Origin: Leisingera daeponensis DSM 23529
GTDB lineage: Bacteria; Pseudomonadota; Alphaproteobacteria; Rhodobacterales; Rhodobacteraceae
Direction: 5' to 3'
Length of the DNA stretch: 64,000 nt
Assembly: GCF_000473145.1 (NCBI RefSeq)
Contig: NZ_KI421500.1
Location: forward strand, 2,195,725-2,259,724
Below the pieces are notes generated by a model. It worked only from the letters and a program-made list of their open reading frames with translations, was not told the origin of the DNA and searched no databases. The translations under genes and the position numbers were made by a program. This document shows positions 49,663-59,522 of the stretch, in pieces (position 1 is the stretch's first letter; the number at the start of each line of letters is the position of its first letter).

Positions 49663-50121
49663 TCAAGGTGCCACAGGCTTGTCCCGTTTGATTGTGCGCA
49701 GCACCACGTTGGTCTGGGCGCTGGCAACCGCCGGAAGGCGGAACAGGAAGTCCTCAAGAAACCGGTTATAGGCGTCCAGATCCGGGGCCAGCACCCGCAG
49801 ATGGTAATCCGCCTGGCCGGTGGTGGCGTAGCACTCCTGCACCAGCGGACTGGTCTCCACCGCGCGGATGAATTCCACCAGTTTGTCGGGGTCGTGCCGG
49901 GTCAGATGCACATGGACGATCGCTTGAAACCCCAGCCCCATTGCAGGCGCGTTCACAACCGCGCCGTAGCGCTCGATGATGCCTGCCTCCTCCAGAGCCC
50001 GGACCCGGCGCCACAGGGCAGACGGCGACATGCCCACCGCCTCTGCCAGGTCGGCATTGGAAATGCGGGAATCCTCCTGCAGCAGGGTCAGAATGCGGCG
50101 GTCGCGTTGGTCGAGCTTCAT
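49663..50121 (-). CDS. Lrp/AsnC-family transcriptional regulator
   Basis: 152 residues. Helix-turn-helix DRRILTLLQEDSRISNADLA, then VGMSPSALWRRVRALEEAGI. RAM domain with VHVHLTRHDPDKLVEFIRAV and YATTGQADYHLRVLAPDLDA. The ATG at 50121 (MKLDQRDRRI) is the family start; the frame opens to 50202 without better support. Divergent from the indolepyruvate ferredoxin oxidoreductase gene, which it likely activates in response to an aromatic or branched amino acid, as Lrp-type regulators commonly control amino-acid catabolic genes. Confidence 0.9.
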   Translation of the reverse strand: MKLDQRDRRILTLLQEDSRISNADLAEAVGMSPSALWRRVRALEEAGIIERYGAVVNAPAMGLGFQAIVHVHLTRHDPDKLVEFIRAVETSPLVQECYATTGQADYHLRVLAPDLDAYNRFLEDFLFRLPAVASAQTNVVLRTIKRDKPVAP

Positions 50122-50267
50122 TTTCCGGTCTATTTTTCCGTACTTATGTTCTTTAATGGTCAATATACCCATAAATCTGCGCAAAACCAGCAAGTCTGGC
50201 AATTCTTTTCAAGCCTGCAGGATTATCTTTCCGCGATCAATTTAGCCGTGCAAGGACTCCCCCTGCG

Positions 50268-53200
50268 ATGACCAAGCTGAGCCACGATTTCCGCAGCTAC
50301 AAGCTGGACGACCGTTATGAGATGACAAAGGGCCGGGTGTTCCTGACCGGCACCCAGGCGCTGGCCCGGGTGATGCTGGACCAGGCGCGCCGCGACCGCG
50401 AAGCGGGGCTGAACACCGCGGGGTTTGTATCGGGCTACCGCGGATCGCCGCTGGGCGGGGTGGACCTGGAATTCTGGCGCGCCAAGGCGCGGATGGAGGA
50501 GAACCGGATCAAGTTCATGGCCGCCGTGAACGAAGACCTGGGCGCCACCGCCGTTCTGGGCGCCCAGCAGGCAGTGCTGGACCCGCATTGCGAGGTCGAG
50601 GGCGTGTTTTCCATGTGGTACGGCAAGGGACCGGGCGTCGACCGGTCGGGCGACGCGCTGAAGCACGGCAACGCCTATGGCTCGTCCCCCAAGGGCGGCG
50701 TGCTGGTGGTGGCGGGCGACGACCACGGCTGTGTCAGCTCCTCCATGCCGCATCAGTCCGATGTGGCCTTCATGTCCTGGTTCATGCCGGTGCTGAACCC
50801 GGCGGATGTCTCTGAATACCTGACATTTGGCGAGTACGGCTTTGCCCTGTCGCGCTACTCGGGCACCTGGGTCGGTTTCAAGGCGGTCTCGGAAACCGTG
50901 GAAAGCGCGCGTTCGGTCGAATTGCAGCCGGATCGCGAGTTCGTTTTCCCGGAGCTGCCGGACTATCCCGGCGGCCTGCACATCCGCCGCGCCGATCTGC
51001 CCTCGCCGGAGATCGAAACCCGCATCCAGGCCAAGCTGGACGCGGTGCGCGCCTTTGCCGAGGCGAACCCGATCGACAAGCGGATCTATGACATCAAGGA
51101 GGCCCGGTTCGGCTTCATCTCCACTGGCAAGGGCCACCTGGACCTGATGGAGGCGCTGCGGCTTCTTGGGCTGGATGAGGCCGCCTGCCGCCGACTGGGC
51201 ATCGATATTTACAAAGTCGGTATGGTCTGGCCGCTGGACCGCACCGATGCGCTGAAGTTCGTGAAGGGCAAGCAGGAGGTGCTGGTTGTCGAAGAAAAGC
51301 GCGGCATTATCGAGAGCCAGTTCAAGGAAAACTTCTATGACTGGCCGGGCAGCAAGCCGGAGAGAATGGTCGGCAAATACGACAGCCAGGGCGAGCCGCT
51401 GATCCCCTGGACCGGGGAGCTGAGCCCGCTGCTGCTGGCGCCGATCGTGGCGGCGCGGCTGGACAAGTTCTTCCCCGAAGAAAACCTGCCCGCCAAGGCG
51501 GCAGCGCTGACAGCCGAGCCGCCGAAGGTGCTGAACGTGCCTGGTGCCACCCGCACGCCCTATTTCTGCTCGGGCTGCCCGCACAACACCTCGACCAAGC
51601 TGCCCGAGGGGTCGAAGGCATTTTCCGGCATCGGCTGCCACGTGATGGCCAGCTGGATGGACCGGGAGACGGCGGGCTATGCCCAGATGGGCGGCGAAGG
51701 CGTGCCCTGGACCGTGGCCTCGCAGTTCAACGGCAACAAGCACGTGTTCCAGAACCTCGGCGAAGGCACCTGGTATCATTCCGGTTCTCTGGCAATCCGC
51801 CAGGCCGTCGCAGCGGGCACCAACATCACCTACAAGATCCTTTACAACGACGCGGTTGCGATGACCGGCGGCCAGCCGGTGGACGGGCCCGTGTCGGTGC
51901 ATGGCATCGCCCAGACCTGCCGCGCCGAAGGGGTGGAGCGGATTGCCCTGGTCTCCGACAACATCGGCAAATTCAGCCGCGGCGACTTTCCGGCGGGCAC
52001 CACCTTCCATGACCGCAGCGCGCTGGACAGTGTTCAGCGGGAACTGCGCGAGATCCCCGGCGTCACCGTGCTGATCTACGAACAGACCTGCGCCACAGAG
52101 AAGCGCCGCCGCCGCAAGCGCGGCAAGATGGAAGATCCGGCGAAATTCGCCTTCATCAACGACCTGGTCTGCGAGGGCTGCGGTGATTGCTCGGTGGAAT
52201 CCAACTGCCTGAGCGTGGAGCCGAAGGAGACGCCCTTTGGCCGCAAACGCAAAATCAACCTGTCGACCTGCAACAAGGATTTTTCCTGCCTGAACGGGTT
52301 CTGCCCCAGCTTTGTCACCGTCGAAGGTGCTGCCCGGCGCAAGAAAAAGATCGCCGGGCTGGATGCCGCAGCGTTAACCGCCAAGCTGCCCGCGCCCGGC
52401 CTGCCCGCGCTGAAGGAGCCGTTTGACCTGCTGGTCACCGGGGTTGGCGGCACCGGGGTTGTCACCGTCGGCGCGCTGATCACCATGGCGGCGCACCTGG
52501 AGGGCAAAGGCGCGAGCGTGCTGGACTTCACCGGATTTGCCCAGAAGTTCGGCACGGTTCTGAGCTATATCCGGCTGTCCGCCGCTCCGGACACCTTGAA
52601 CCAGGTGCGGATTGACCAGGGCGGCGCGGATGCCGTGATCGGTTGCGACGTGGTGGTCAGCTCTGCGCCCAAGGCTTCCGTCCATTACCGGGCCGGCACC
52701 AAGGTTGTTCTGAACCGGGCGGAGATGCCCACTGGTGATCTGGTTCTGCGCCGGGATGCCGACCTGATGGCAGGCGTGCGCGAAAGGACGATTGCCGAGG
52801 CTGTCGGCCCGCAGAACCTCTCCGGCTTCAACGCCAATGAGGCGGCGGAGAAGATGCTGGGCGATGCGGTGCTGGCCAACGTGATGATGCTGGGCTTTGC
52901 CTGGCAGAAGGGTCTGGTGCCGGTCAGCGCCGGGGCGCTGGACCAGGCGATCGAGCTGAACGGCGTGGCGATTGACAAGAACCGTCTTGCCTTTGCCATC
53001 GGGCGCGCCATGGCGGTGGACCCGGGTCTGGTTGCCAGCCATTACGAGGAAGCGCCGCAGAAGGAGGAAACGCTGGACGAACTGATTGAGCGCCGCGCCA
53101 CCTTCCTCACCGGTTATCAGAACATGGCTTATGCCAGCCGCTATACCGCAGCCCTGAACCGGTTCCGCGCGGCCCTGCCGCACGACGCGCAGGAAGAGCT

Positions 53201-53690
53201 GACCGCAGCCGCCGCCCGGTCGCTGTTCAAGCTGATGGCCTACAAGGACGAGTATGAGGTCGCCCGGCTGCTGACCAGCGACGGGTTCCAGCATCAGCTG
53301 GAGGAAGAGTTCGAAGGCGATTTCTCTATCAAATACCATCTTGCCCCGCCGCTGATGAACTGGAAGCGGGATGCGCGGGGGCGTCCGGCGAAACGGGCGT
53401 TTGGCGCATGGATGCGCCCGGCGATGAACCTTTTGGCCAAGGGCAAGGCGCTGCGCGGCTCGGCCTTCAACATCTTCGGCTATCACGAAGAAGCCCGGCT
53501 GCACCGCGATCTGCTGGCGTGGTATGAGGGCGTGCTGGACACCGTCGCGGGCCGCTACGGCGCAGACAAGCGCAAACAAAGCCTGGAGCTCCTGAAAGCG
53601 CCGATGGAAATCCGCGGCTACGGCCCGGTGCGCCTGCAGGCCGCCAAGGACGTCCGCGCAAAAGCCGAGGAAGCACTAAGCAGCCTGTAA
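50268..53690 (+). CDS. Indolepyruvate ferredoxin oxidoreductase, fused alpha-beta type
   Basis: 1140-residue TPP- and iron-sulfur-dependent enzyme that oxidatively decarboxylates aryl- or branched 2-oxo acids to acyl-CoA, fusing the IorA and IorB parts. The IorA part has the TPP region (SQFNGNKHVFQNLGEGTWYH, then ILYNDAVAMTGGQPVDGP) and a ferredoxin-like cluster CEGCGDCSVESNC near residue 640. The IorB part begins at about 720 (LLVTGVGGTGVVTVGALITM). Such fused enzymes are common in aerobic proteobacteria. It acts after transamination of aromatic amino acids. Divergent Lrp regulator; TetR gene convergent downstream. Confidence 0.93.
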   Translation: MTKLSHDFRSYKLDDRYEMTKGRVFLTGTQALARVMLDQARRDREAGLNTAGFVSGYRGSPLGGVDLEFWRAKARMEENRIKFMAAVNEDLGATAVLGAQQAVLDPHCEVEGVFSMWYGKGPGVDRSGDALKHGNAYGSSPKGGVLVVAGDDHGCVSSSMPHQSDVAFMSWFMPVLNPADVSEYLTFGEYGFALSRYSGTWVGFKAVSETVESARSVELQPDREFVFPELPDYPGGLHIRRADLPSPEIETRIQAKLDAVRAFAEANPIDKRIYDIKEARFGFISTGKGHLDLMEALRLLGLDEAACRRLGIDIYKVGMVWPLDRTDALKFVKGKQEVLVVEEKRGIIESQFKENFYDWPGSKPERMVGKYDSQGEPLIPWTGELSPLLLAPIVAARLDKFFPEENLPAKAAALTAEPPKVLNVPGATRTPYFCSGCPHNTSTKLPEGSKAFSGIGCHVMASWMDRETAGYAQMGGEGVPWTVASQFNGNKHVFQNLGEGTWYHSGSLAIRQAVAAGTNITYKILYNDAVAMTGGQPVDGPVSVHGIAQTCRAEGVERIALVSDNIGKFSRGDFPAGTTFHDRSALDSVQRELREIPGVTVLIYEQTCATEKRRRRKRGKMEDPAKFAFINDLVCEGCGDCSVESNCLSVEPKETPFGRKRKINLSTCNKDFSCLNGFCPSFVTVEGAARRKKKIAGLDAAALTAKLPAPGLPALKEPFDLLVTGVGGTGVVTVGALITMAAHLEGKGASVLDFTGFAQKFGTVLSYIRLSAAPDTLNQVRIDQGGADAVIGCDVVVSSAPKASVHYRAGTKVVLNRAEMPTGDLVLRRDADLMAGVRERTIAEAVGPQNLSGFNANEAAEKMLGDAVLANVMMLGFAWQKGLVPVSAGALDQAIELNGVAIDKNRLAFAIGRAMAVDPGLVASHYEEAPQKEETLDELIERRATFLTGYQNMAYASRYTAALNRFRAALPHDAQEELTAAAARSLFKLMAYKDEYEVARLLTSDGFQHQLEEEFEGDFSIKYHLAPPLMNWKRDARGRPAKRAFGAWMRPAMNLLAKGKALRGSAFNIFGYHEEARLHRDLLAWYEGVLDTVAGRYGADKRKQSLELLKAPMEIRGYGPVRLQAAKDVRAKAEEALSSL

Positions 53691-53722
53691 AGCCGGCCGC
53701 CGGCCCGCCCGGGGCCGGCGCG

Positions 53723-54388
53723 TCACACATCCCAGTGCTGGCGGGTGAATTCGGTGAAGGCTTCCATCTCCTCCGGCAGCGGCTCGCGCCCGGTGAACAC
53801 CTTCAGGTACTCCGGTGTCGCCTCCAGCCTGTCGGCGTGGCTTTCGTTCGGGTCGGCCATGTCATAGCCAAGCTGCATGTAATAGAGCACCTTGGCGCGT
53901 GTCACCGCCTCGCGCTGCGGATAGCCGTAACGTTCGAACATGGCTGTCAGCGCCTCCACCCGGCGGCGGTCGGAGCGGTCCAGCAGGCTGCGCACCTTGC
54001 CGGAACGGCGCGACCAGTCGCGCACCGCGAAGTCCAGCGCTGTGTTGAACAGGTCGGGGTTGGTGATGCAGTGGAACACGTTCAGCACCGCCCCGGTGAT
54101 GGTCCCGGCGGGTGCCTCTGCCTGGCGCACCATGCCCGCGGTGTTGGTCTGCTCCCAGGTCTTGAGCAGCGCATCCAGCAGATCCTGGCGCGACTTGAAG
54201 TACCAGTAGAAGGACGAGCGCGAGACCTGCATCCGCTCTGCCAGCGCCAGCACCTTTACCCGCTCGACCCCGTCAGAGATCAGCACGTCCATCGCCACGT
54301 TCAGCCAGTCATTGCGGGTGACCTTGATATTGCCGACCAGCGGCTCGGCCTCTGGATTGTCGCGGTGAAGAACGGGTTTCTGCGCCAT
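53723..54388 (-). CDS. TetR-family transcriptional regulator
   Basis: 221 residues. The N-terminal HTH is IKVTRNDWLNVAMDVLISDG and VLALAERMQVSRSSFYWYFK. The C-terminal helices form a ligand pocket of no recognised type (LNVFHCITNPDLFNTALDFA). AAGGGA lies before ATG 54388. Its divergent neighbour across 418 bp is the peptide-type ABC operon, a plausible target; it converges on the indolepyruvate oxidoreductase end. Confidence 0.9.
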   Translation of the reverse strand: MAQKPVLHRDNPEAEPLVGNIKVTRNDWLNVAMDVLISDGVERVKVLALAERMQVSRSSFYWYFKSRQDLLDALLKTWEQTNTAGMVRQAEAPAGTITGAVLNVFHCITNPDLFNTALDFAVRDWSRRSGKVRSLLDRSDRRRVEALTAMFERYGYPQREAVTRAKVLYYMQLGYDMADPNESHADRLEATPEYLKVFTGREPLPEEMEAFTEFTRQHWDV

Positions 54389-54770
54389 ATGCGTCCCTTG
54401 GGATCGTTCGCGTTTGCGGTCATCTTATGCCGGGGCGGCTGCTGGCGCCAACATGGCAAAGCCGCCGCCCGGCGATAGCGGTACGATGCAAGTGGCCTTC
54501 AGGCCACAGGCCCCGCGCGACCGGGCGGCATTGCGCCTGAACACCCCGAATACACAAGCATGACCATGCGTGAAGCCCCTGTTCGCGGCAAGCTGAACCG
54601 TCACGCAACCGGGGCAGATAGCGACAGCCGCCCCGGCGCGGCGCAGGGCTGCACCCCGCAAATACAGGTTAAATCTCCCTTTCCCCGCGCTCCTTTCGCC
54701 AAATGGGGTTTGACTAAGCAGGCCCCGGCGCGCGATGGTGAGGCCAAAAAACAGGGGAACACACGATCTC
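54389..54770. other. Intergenic region upstream of the ABC operon
   Basis: About 380 bp between the divergent TetR and ABC genes, with no supported gene. It should hold both promoters; TTGACT near 54711 may be a -35 for the ABC operon, but no clear -10 follows at 17 bp. GTGGCCTTCAGGCCAC at 54491-54506 is a perfect hairpin and a candidate TetR site. Confidence 0.4.
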
Positions 54771-54806
54771 ATGCACGCCTTGAACCAGCCGGGCGGACAC
54801 ATCTGA
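54771..54806 (+). other. Possible 11-residue leader peptide abutting the ABC start
   Basis: ATG 54771 opens an 11-codon frame (MHALNQPGGHI) whose TGA (54804-54806) directly touches the ATG of the ABC gene. An AGGGGA lies upstream. Stop-start contact would couple translation; it may also be chance. Confidence 0.3.
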
Positions 54807-56588
54807 ATGCGCCCGCTGCTGTCCGTCGAAAACCTCAGCATTGGTTTCAACAAGGACGACTCCGTCGTGAAAGACGTGAGCTTTGCCGTCCGGCCGGGCG
54901 AAACCCTGGCTCTGGTCGGGGAAAGCGGGTCGGGCAAGACGATCTCCTGCCGCGCGGTTCTGCGCATCCTGCCGAAAGTGGCGCAGCTGCGTTCCGGGCG
55001 CATTCTGCTGGACACCGGTCAGGACCAGCTGGATTTGGCCACGCTGGAGGAGCGCCGGATGCGCGACGTGCGCGGCAACATCGTGTCGATGATCTTTCAG
55101 GAGCCGATGCGCTCCCTGTCCCCTCTGCACCGGATCGGCAACCAGGTGTCTGAGGTGCTGTGGCTGCATGGCCGCAAAAGCGAGCGTGAAGCCCGCAAAC
55201 TGGTTTTGGAGTGTTTTGAGCGGGTCGGCTTTCCGGAACCCGAACAAACCTACCGCTCTTACCCGTTCGAACTGTCCGGGGGGATGCGGCAGCGGGCGAT
55301 GATCGCCATGGCGATGGTGGCCAAGCCTCAGTTGCTGATCGCCGACGAGCCGACCACGGCGCTGGATGTGACCACTCAGGCACAGGTGCTGGGGCTGATG
55401 AAGGATCTGCAGCGCGAGACCGGCATGGCGATGATCCTGGTGACACATGATCTGGGCGTGGTTGCCAATATGGCTGAACAGGTGGTGGTGATGCACAAGG
55501 GCCGGGTGATGGAATCCGGCGGCGCAGAGCCGATGCTGCGCGCGCCCGCTCACCCCTATACCCAGGCGCTGTTCAAGGCCGCGCCCGGCATCCCGGATGA
55601 AGCAGTGGTCGCCATCCCGCCATCGCGCGAAGACCTGATCCTGGAGATGAGATCGGTCGCCAAGACCTACACGCTCAGGGCCGGCAGGGGCTGGCAGGCA
55701 CCGACCCTGATCCACGCCTGCCGCGAGATCGACCTGCGGATGACCCGGGGCGAGACACTGGCGATCGTCGGCGAGAGCGGCTCCGGCAAGACCACCGCAG
55801 CGCGGATTGCGCTGGGGGCAGAATTGCCTGACCCCGGCGGCGAGGTGCTGTTCCGTCCGGCGCAGGGAGAGCCGCCGGTCACCGTGCACGACATGGACCG
55901 CGCCGCGCGCACCGCCTTTCAGCGCCAGGCGCAGATGGTGTTCCAGGACCCCTACTCCTCTTTGTCGCCCCGGATGCGCATTCAGGACACGCTGATGGAG
56001 CCGCTGGACATTCACCGCATCGGCAGCCGTGCTGAGCGCCGCGACAAGGCGGCGGAAATGCTGCGCCTGGTCGGACTGTCGCCAGACATGCTCAAACGCT
56101 ACCCGCACGCATTCTCCGGCGGCCAGCGCCAGCGCCTGTCGATTGCCCGCGCCCTGATGCTGGACCCGGCGCTGATCGTGTGCGACGAGCCAACCTCGGC
56201 GCTGGATGTCTCGGTGCAGGACCAGATCCTGCGGCTGCTGGAAGAGATCCGCGACCAGCAGAAACTGTCTTACCTGTTTATCAGCCATGATCTGGCGGTG
56301 GTTGCCCGGATTGCCGATGAAGTCGCGGTCATGCGGCGCGGTCTGATCGTCGAGCAGGCGCCGCCGGAAACCCTGTTCTACAACCCTCAGCACCCCTACA
56401 CCAAGGCGCTGATCGCCGCCCAGCCGGAACCCGATATCGACCGGCCCATCGACCTGAACCTGGTGGCCCAGGGCGCCGGTGCGCCCGAATGCTGGCCCGA
56501 GGAATTCCGTTTTGACGGTAGCGAGGCGCCGCCGCTGGTGAACATGCTCCACCTGGAGCACGGCCACAAGGTACGCTGCCATGTTTGA
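54807..56588 (+). CDS. Oligopeptide-type ABC transporter, fused ATP-binding protein (DppD-DppF)
   Basis: 593 residues with two complete nucleotide-binding domains. Domain 1: Walker A LVGESGSGKT near residue 37, signature YPFELSGGMRQRAMIAMAM, Walker B LLIADEPTTALD. Domain 2 from about 285: Walker A IVGESGSGKTTAAR, signature HAFSGGQRQRLSIARALM, Walker B LIVCDEPTSALDVS. Both are intact, unlike the degenerate ABC protein at 46-49 kb. Energises import through the two permeases downstream. The next gene starts 8 bp inside its end. Confidence 0.95.
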   Translation: MRPLLSVENLSIGFNKDDSVVKDVSFAVRPGETLALVGESGSGKTISCRAVLRILPKVAQLRSGRILLDTGQDQLDLATLEERRMRDVRGNIVSMIFQEPMRSLSPLHRIGNQVSEVLWLHGRKSEREARKLVLECFERVGFPEPEQTYRSYPFELSGGMRQRAMIAMAMVAKPQLLIADEPTTALDVTTQAQVLGLMKDLQRETGMAMILVTHDLGVVANMAEQVVVMHKGRVMESGGAEPMLRAPAHPYTQALFKAAPGIPDEAVVAIPPSREDLILEMRSVAKTYTLRAGRGWQAPTLIHACREIDLRMTRGETLAIVGESGSGKTTAARIALGAELPDPGGEVLFRPAQGEPPVTVHDMDRAARTAFQRQAQMVFQDPYSSLSPRMRIQDTLMEPLDIHRIGSRAERRDKAAEMLRLVGLSPDMLKRYPHAFSGGQRQRLSIARALMLDPALIVCDEPTSALDVSVQDQILRLLEEIRDQQKLSYLFISHDLAVVARIADEVAVMRRGLIVEQAPPETLFYNPQHPYTKALIAAQPEPDIDRPIDLNLVAQGAGAPECWPEEFRFDGSEAPPLVNMLHLEHGHKVRCHV

Positions 56589-58494
56589 TGCCCTGAAACC
56601 GCTCCTCGCCGCCGCACTTTGCCTGGCACCGCTCGCCGCACAGGCGGAACCAGAAGTGAAGGAAAGCGCCTTCTGGGAGTCGGAGGTCAAGGCCGGCTAC
56701 ATGCCGCCCGCTGCCAAGCGCATTCCCGACGTGCCGCTGGTGGTGGACCTCGCGGCCAAGGGGCGGGAATTCGGCATTCAGGGTGGCACCCTCAACACCA
56801 TGGTCACCCGCTCAAAGGACATCCGCCAGATGGTGGTCTATGGCTATGCGCGGCTGGCCGGATATGACGAAAACTATCAGCTGCAGCCGGACATCCTTCT
56901 GAGCTTTGAGGCTGAAAACAACCGCCGCTTCACCCTGAAACTGCGCCCCGGCCACCGCTGGTCCAGCGGCGACCCCTTCACCTCGGCCGATTTCCGGTAC
57001 TGGTGGGAAGACGTTGCCAACAACGAATTGCTGAGCCCGGCCGGGCCGCCCGATTTCATGCGGGTGCTGGGCAAGCTGCCGCGGGTGAGCTTTCCGGATG
57101 AAACCACTGTCATTTATGAGTGGGATGCGCCCAACCCGGGCTTCATGCACATGCTCGCCCAGGCCCGCCCGCCGTTCATTTACCGGCCGGCGGAGTACCT
57201 GAAGCAGTTCCATGCCGATTATGCCGATCCGGAGGTTCTGGCCGAGGAGGTCGATTATGCCCGCGTCAAGAGCTGGGCGGCGCTGCACAACAAATACGAC
57301 AATATGTACAAGTTCGATAACCACGAGTTGCCGACATTGCAGCCCTGGATCAACGCGTCGCCCGGCAAGAAGATCCGCCATCAGTTCGTGCGCAATCCCT
57401 ACTACCACCGCATCGACAGCCGCGGCGTGCAGCTGCCCTATATCGACACCGTGGAAATGGAGATCGTCACCGCCGGTCTGGTGGCGGCCAAGTCGAACGC
57501 GGGCGAAGCCGATCTGCAGGCCCGCGGCCTCGGGTTCCGCGACATTCCGATCCTGCGCAAAGGCGAGAAGGACGGCAGGAACTACAAGACCTACCTGTGG
57601 GCCTCCGGCGCTGCCTCCCAGATTGCCATCTATCCGAACCTCAACGTGAACGACCCGGTCTGGCGCGAGATCCTGCGCGATGTCAGGGTGCGCCGGGCCC
57701 TGTCGCTGGCCATCAACCGGCGCGCCATCAACCGGGCGCTTTATTTCAATCTGGCCGAACCTGGCGCGATGACAGTGCTGGAGCAGAGCGAATTCTTCGA
57801 TCCCGCCCTGCGCGAGGCCTGGGCGGGCTTTAATCCGGAACTGGCCAACCAGCTTCTTGACGAGGCAGGCCTGACTGAAAAGGACGGCTACGGCATCCGT
57901 TACCTGCCAGACGGGCGCCGGATGGAGCTGGTGGTCGAAACCGCGGGCGAGCGCGAAGAGGTGGAGAACGCGCTCCAGATTATCACCGACGACTGGCACG
58001 ATGTCGGCGTGAAGCTGGTGATGCGGCCGCTGGACCGCGACATCCTGCGCAATCGTGTGTTTTCCGGCACCACCATGTCGTCTGCCTGGTTCGGCTGGGA
58101 CAACGGGCTGCCGCAAGCCTATACCTCTCCGGCTTATCTGGCGCCGACCGATCAGGTGTTCCTGTCCTGGCCGAAGTGGGGGCAGCACTACCAGACCGGC
58201 GGCAGCGCGGGCGAGCCGCCAGATATGGCCCCCGCCCAGCGGCTGCTGTCGCTGCTGCAGGACTGGAACATGGCCGCCACCCAGGAAGAACGCGCGGCCG
58301 CCTGGCGCGAGATGCTGAAAATCCACGCGGATCAGGTTTATGCCATCGGCGTGGTGGCCGCCGCTCCGCAGCCCGTCGTGGTGAGCAACCGCCTGCGCAA
58401 TGTGCCGGAAAAGGCGATCTGGGCCTGGGATCCGGGGGCGCATTTCGGCGTCTATCACCCCGATGAGTTCTTCTTCGAGGACGGCGAAGACTGA
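56581..58494 (+). CDS. ABC transporter substrate-binding protein (family 5, oligopeptide type)
   Basis: 637-residue periplasmic binding protein with a signal peptide (MFDALKPLLAAALCLAPLAAQA). SBP_bac_5 features: an N-terminal GTLNTMVTRSKDIRQMVVYG, YARLAGYDENYQLQPDILLS, and FTLKLRPGHRWSSGDPFTSA with the FRYWWEDVANN region. It is somewhat longer than DppA/OppA. Ligand unknown; the CoA-transferase at the end of the operon hints at a carboxylic acid or acyl compound. Overlaps the ATPase by 8 bp; its stop overlaps the permease start (TGATG). Confidence 0.93.
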   Translation: MFDALKPLLAAALCLAPLAAQAEPEVKESAFWESEVKAGYMPPAAKRIPDVPLVVDLAAKGREFGIQGGTLNTMVTRSKDIRQMVVYGYARLAGYDENYQLQPDILLSFEAENNRRFTLKLRPGHRWSSGDPFTSADFRYWWEDVANNELLSPAGPPDFMRVLGKLPRVSFPDETTVIYEWDAPNPGFMHMLAQARPPFIYRPAEYLKQFHADYADPEVLAEEVDYARVKSWAALHNKYDNMYKFDNHELPTLQPWINASPGKKIRHQFVRNPYYHRIDSRGVQLPYIDTVEMEIVTAGLVAAKSNAGEADLQARGLGFRDIPILRKGEKDGRNYKTYLWASGAASQIAIYPNLNVNDPVWREILRDVRVRRALSLAINRRAINRALYFNLAEPGAMTVLEQSEFFDPALREAWAGFNPELANQLLDEAGLTEKDGYGIRYLPDGRRMELVVETAGEREEVENALQIITDDWHDVGVKLVMRPLDRDILRNRVFSGTTMSSAWFGWDNGLPQAYTSPAYLAPTDQVFLSWPKWGQHYQTGGSAGEPPDMAPAQRLLSLLQDWNMAATQEERAAAWREMLKIHADQVYAIGVVAAAPQPVVVSNRLRNVPEKAIWAWDPGAHFGVYHPDEFFFEDGED

Positions 58495-59522
58495 TGGAAA
58501 TTCTGCGATACGCCATATACCGCTTTGGCACCATGCTGCTGACGCTGCTGGTGGTGTCGGTGCTGGTCTTTGCCATCATCAACCTGCCGCCCGGCGACTA
58601 CTTGTCGAACCAGATTGCGGAGCTGCAGGCCACCGGCCAGTCCGCGGGCGTTGCCAAGGCCGAGTTCCTGCGCAAGGAGTACGCGCTGGATAAGCCGCTG
58701 TGGCAGCAGTACATGATCTGGATGGGTTTCATGCCCGGCCCGCACGGGTTTTCCGGCATGATACAGGGCAACTTCGGCTGGTCCTTCGAATTCGACAGCC
58801 CGGTCGCCGATATCGTCGGCGACAGCCTGTGGCTGACGGTGCTGGTGAACCTCGCCGCAGTGGTCTTCGTCTATGCCGTGGCGCTGCCGCTGGGGGTGCT
58901 CGCCGCGGCCCGGGCCCGCACCTGGGTTGATTACACCACTGCCTTTGTTGGCTATCTGGGACTGGCCACGCCGAACTTCCTGCTGGCGCTGATCCTGTTC
59001 TACTATGGCCACCGCTGGTTCGACCTGCCAATCGGCGGGCTGATGGCGCCTGAATTCGAAGGCGCGCCGATGAACTGGGAGAAGGTGAAGTCCATACTTG
59101 TGCACCTGATCGTGCCAACCTTCGTGATCGGCACCGCGGGCGCCTCTGCCATGATGCAGCGTCTGCGGGCCAATATGCTGGACGAACTGGGCAAACCGTA
59201 TGTCGAGACCGCAATTGCCAAGGGCATGGCGCCCTCGCGCATGCTGGCGAAATACCCGCTTCGGGTCGCCTTCAACCCCTTTGTCGCCGATATCGGCAAC
59301 CTGCTGCCCTCGATGATTTCCGGCTCGGTGCTGGTGTCGGTGGTGCTGGGGCTGCAGACCATTGGCCCGACCCTGCTGACCGCGCTCAAGACCCAGGACA
59401 TGTTCCTCTCGGGCTTCGTGCTGATGTTTGTCGCCTTGCTCACCCTGATCGGCACCATGATCTCTGACGTGCTGCTGGTGCTGCTTGATCCCAGAATCCG
59501 CTACGAGGGGCGCAACTCATGA
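58494..59522 (+). CDS. ABC transporter permease (DppB type)
   Basis: 342 residues with six membrane helices, BPD_transp_1 fold: AIYRFGTMLLTLLVVSVLVF at the N-terminus, a periplasmic loop, then RARTWVDYTTAFVGYLGLAT. The EAA-type coupling loop reads ETAIAKGMAPSRMLAKYPLR, and GLQTIGPTLLTALKTQDMFL precedes the last helix. Overlaps the binding-protein stop and the second permease (ATGA). Forms the pore with its partner. Confidence 0.94.
   Translation: MEILRYAIYRFGTMLLTLLVVSVLVFAIINLPPGDYLSNQIAELQATGQSAGVAKAEFLRKEYALDKPLWQQYMIWMGFMPGPHGFSGMIQGNFGWSFEFDSPVADIVGDSLWLTVLVNLAAVVFVYAVALPLGVLAAARARTWVDYTTAFVGYLGLATPNFLLALILFYYGHRWFDLPIGGLMAPEFEGAPMNWEKVKSILVHLIVPTFVIGTAGASAMMQRLRANMLDELGKPYVETAIAKGMAPSRMLAKYPLRVAFNPFVADIGNLLPSMISGSVLVSVVLGLQTIGPTLLTALKTQDMFLSGFVLMFVALLTLIGTMISDVLLVLLDPRIRYEGRNS

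Noticed and set aside
54714..56690. 658-codon minus-strand frame over the fused ATPase
   Set aside because: Shadow of a gene with two intact ATPase domains.
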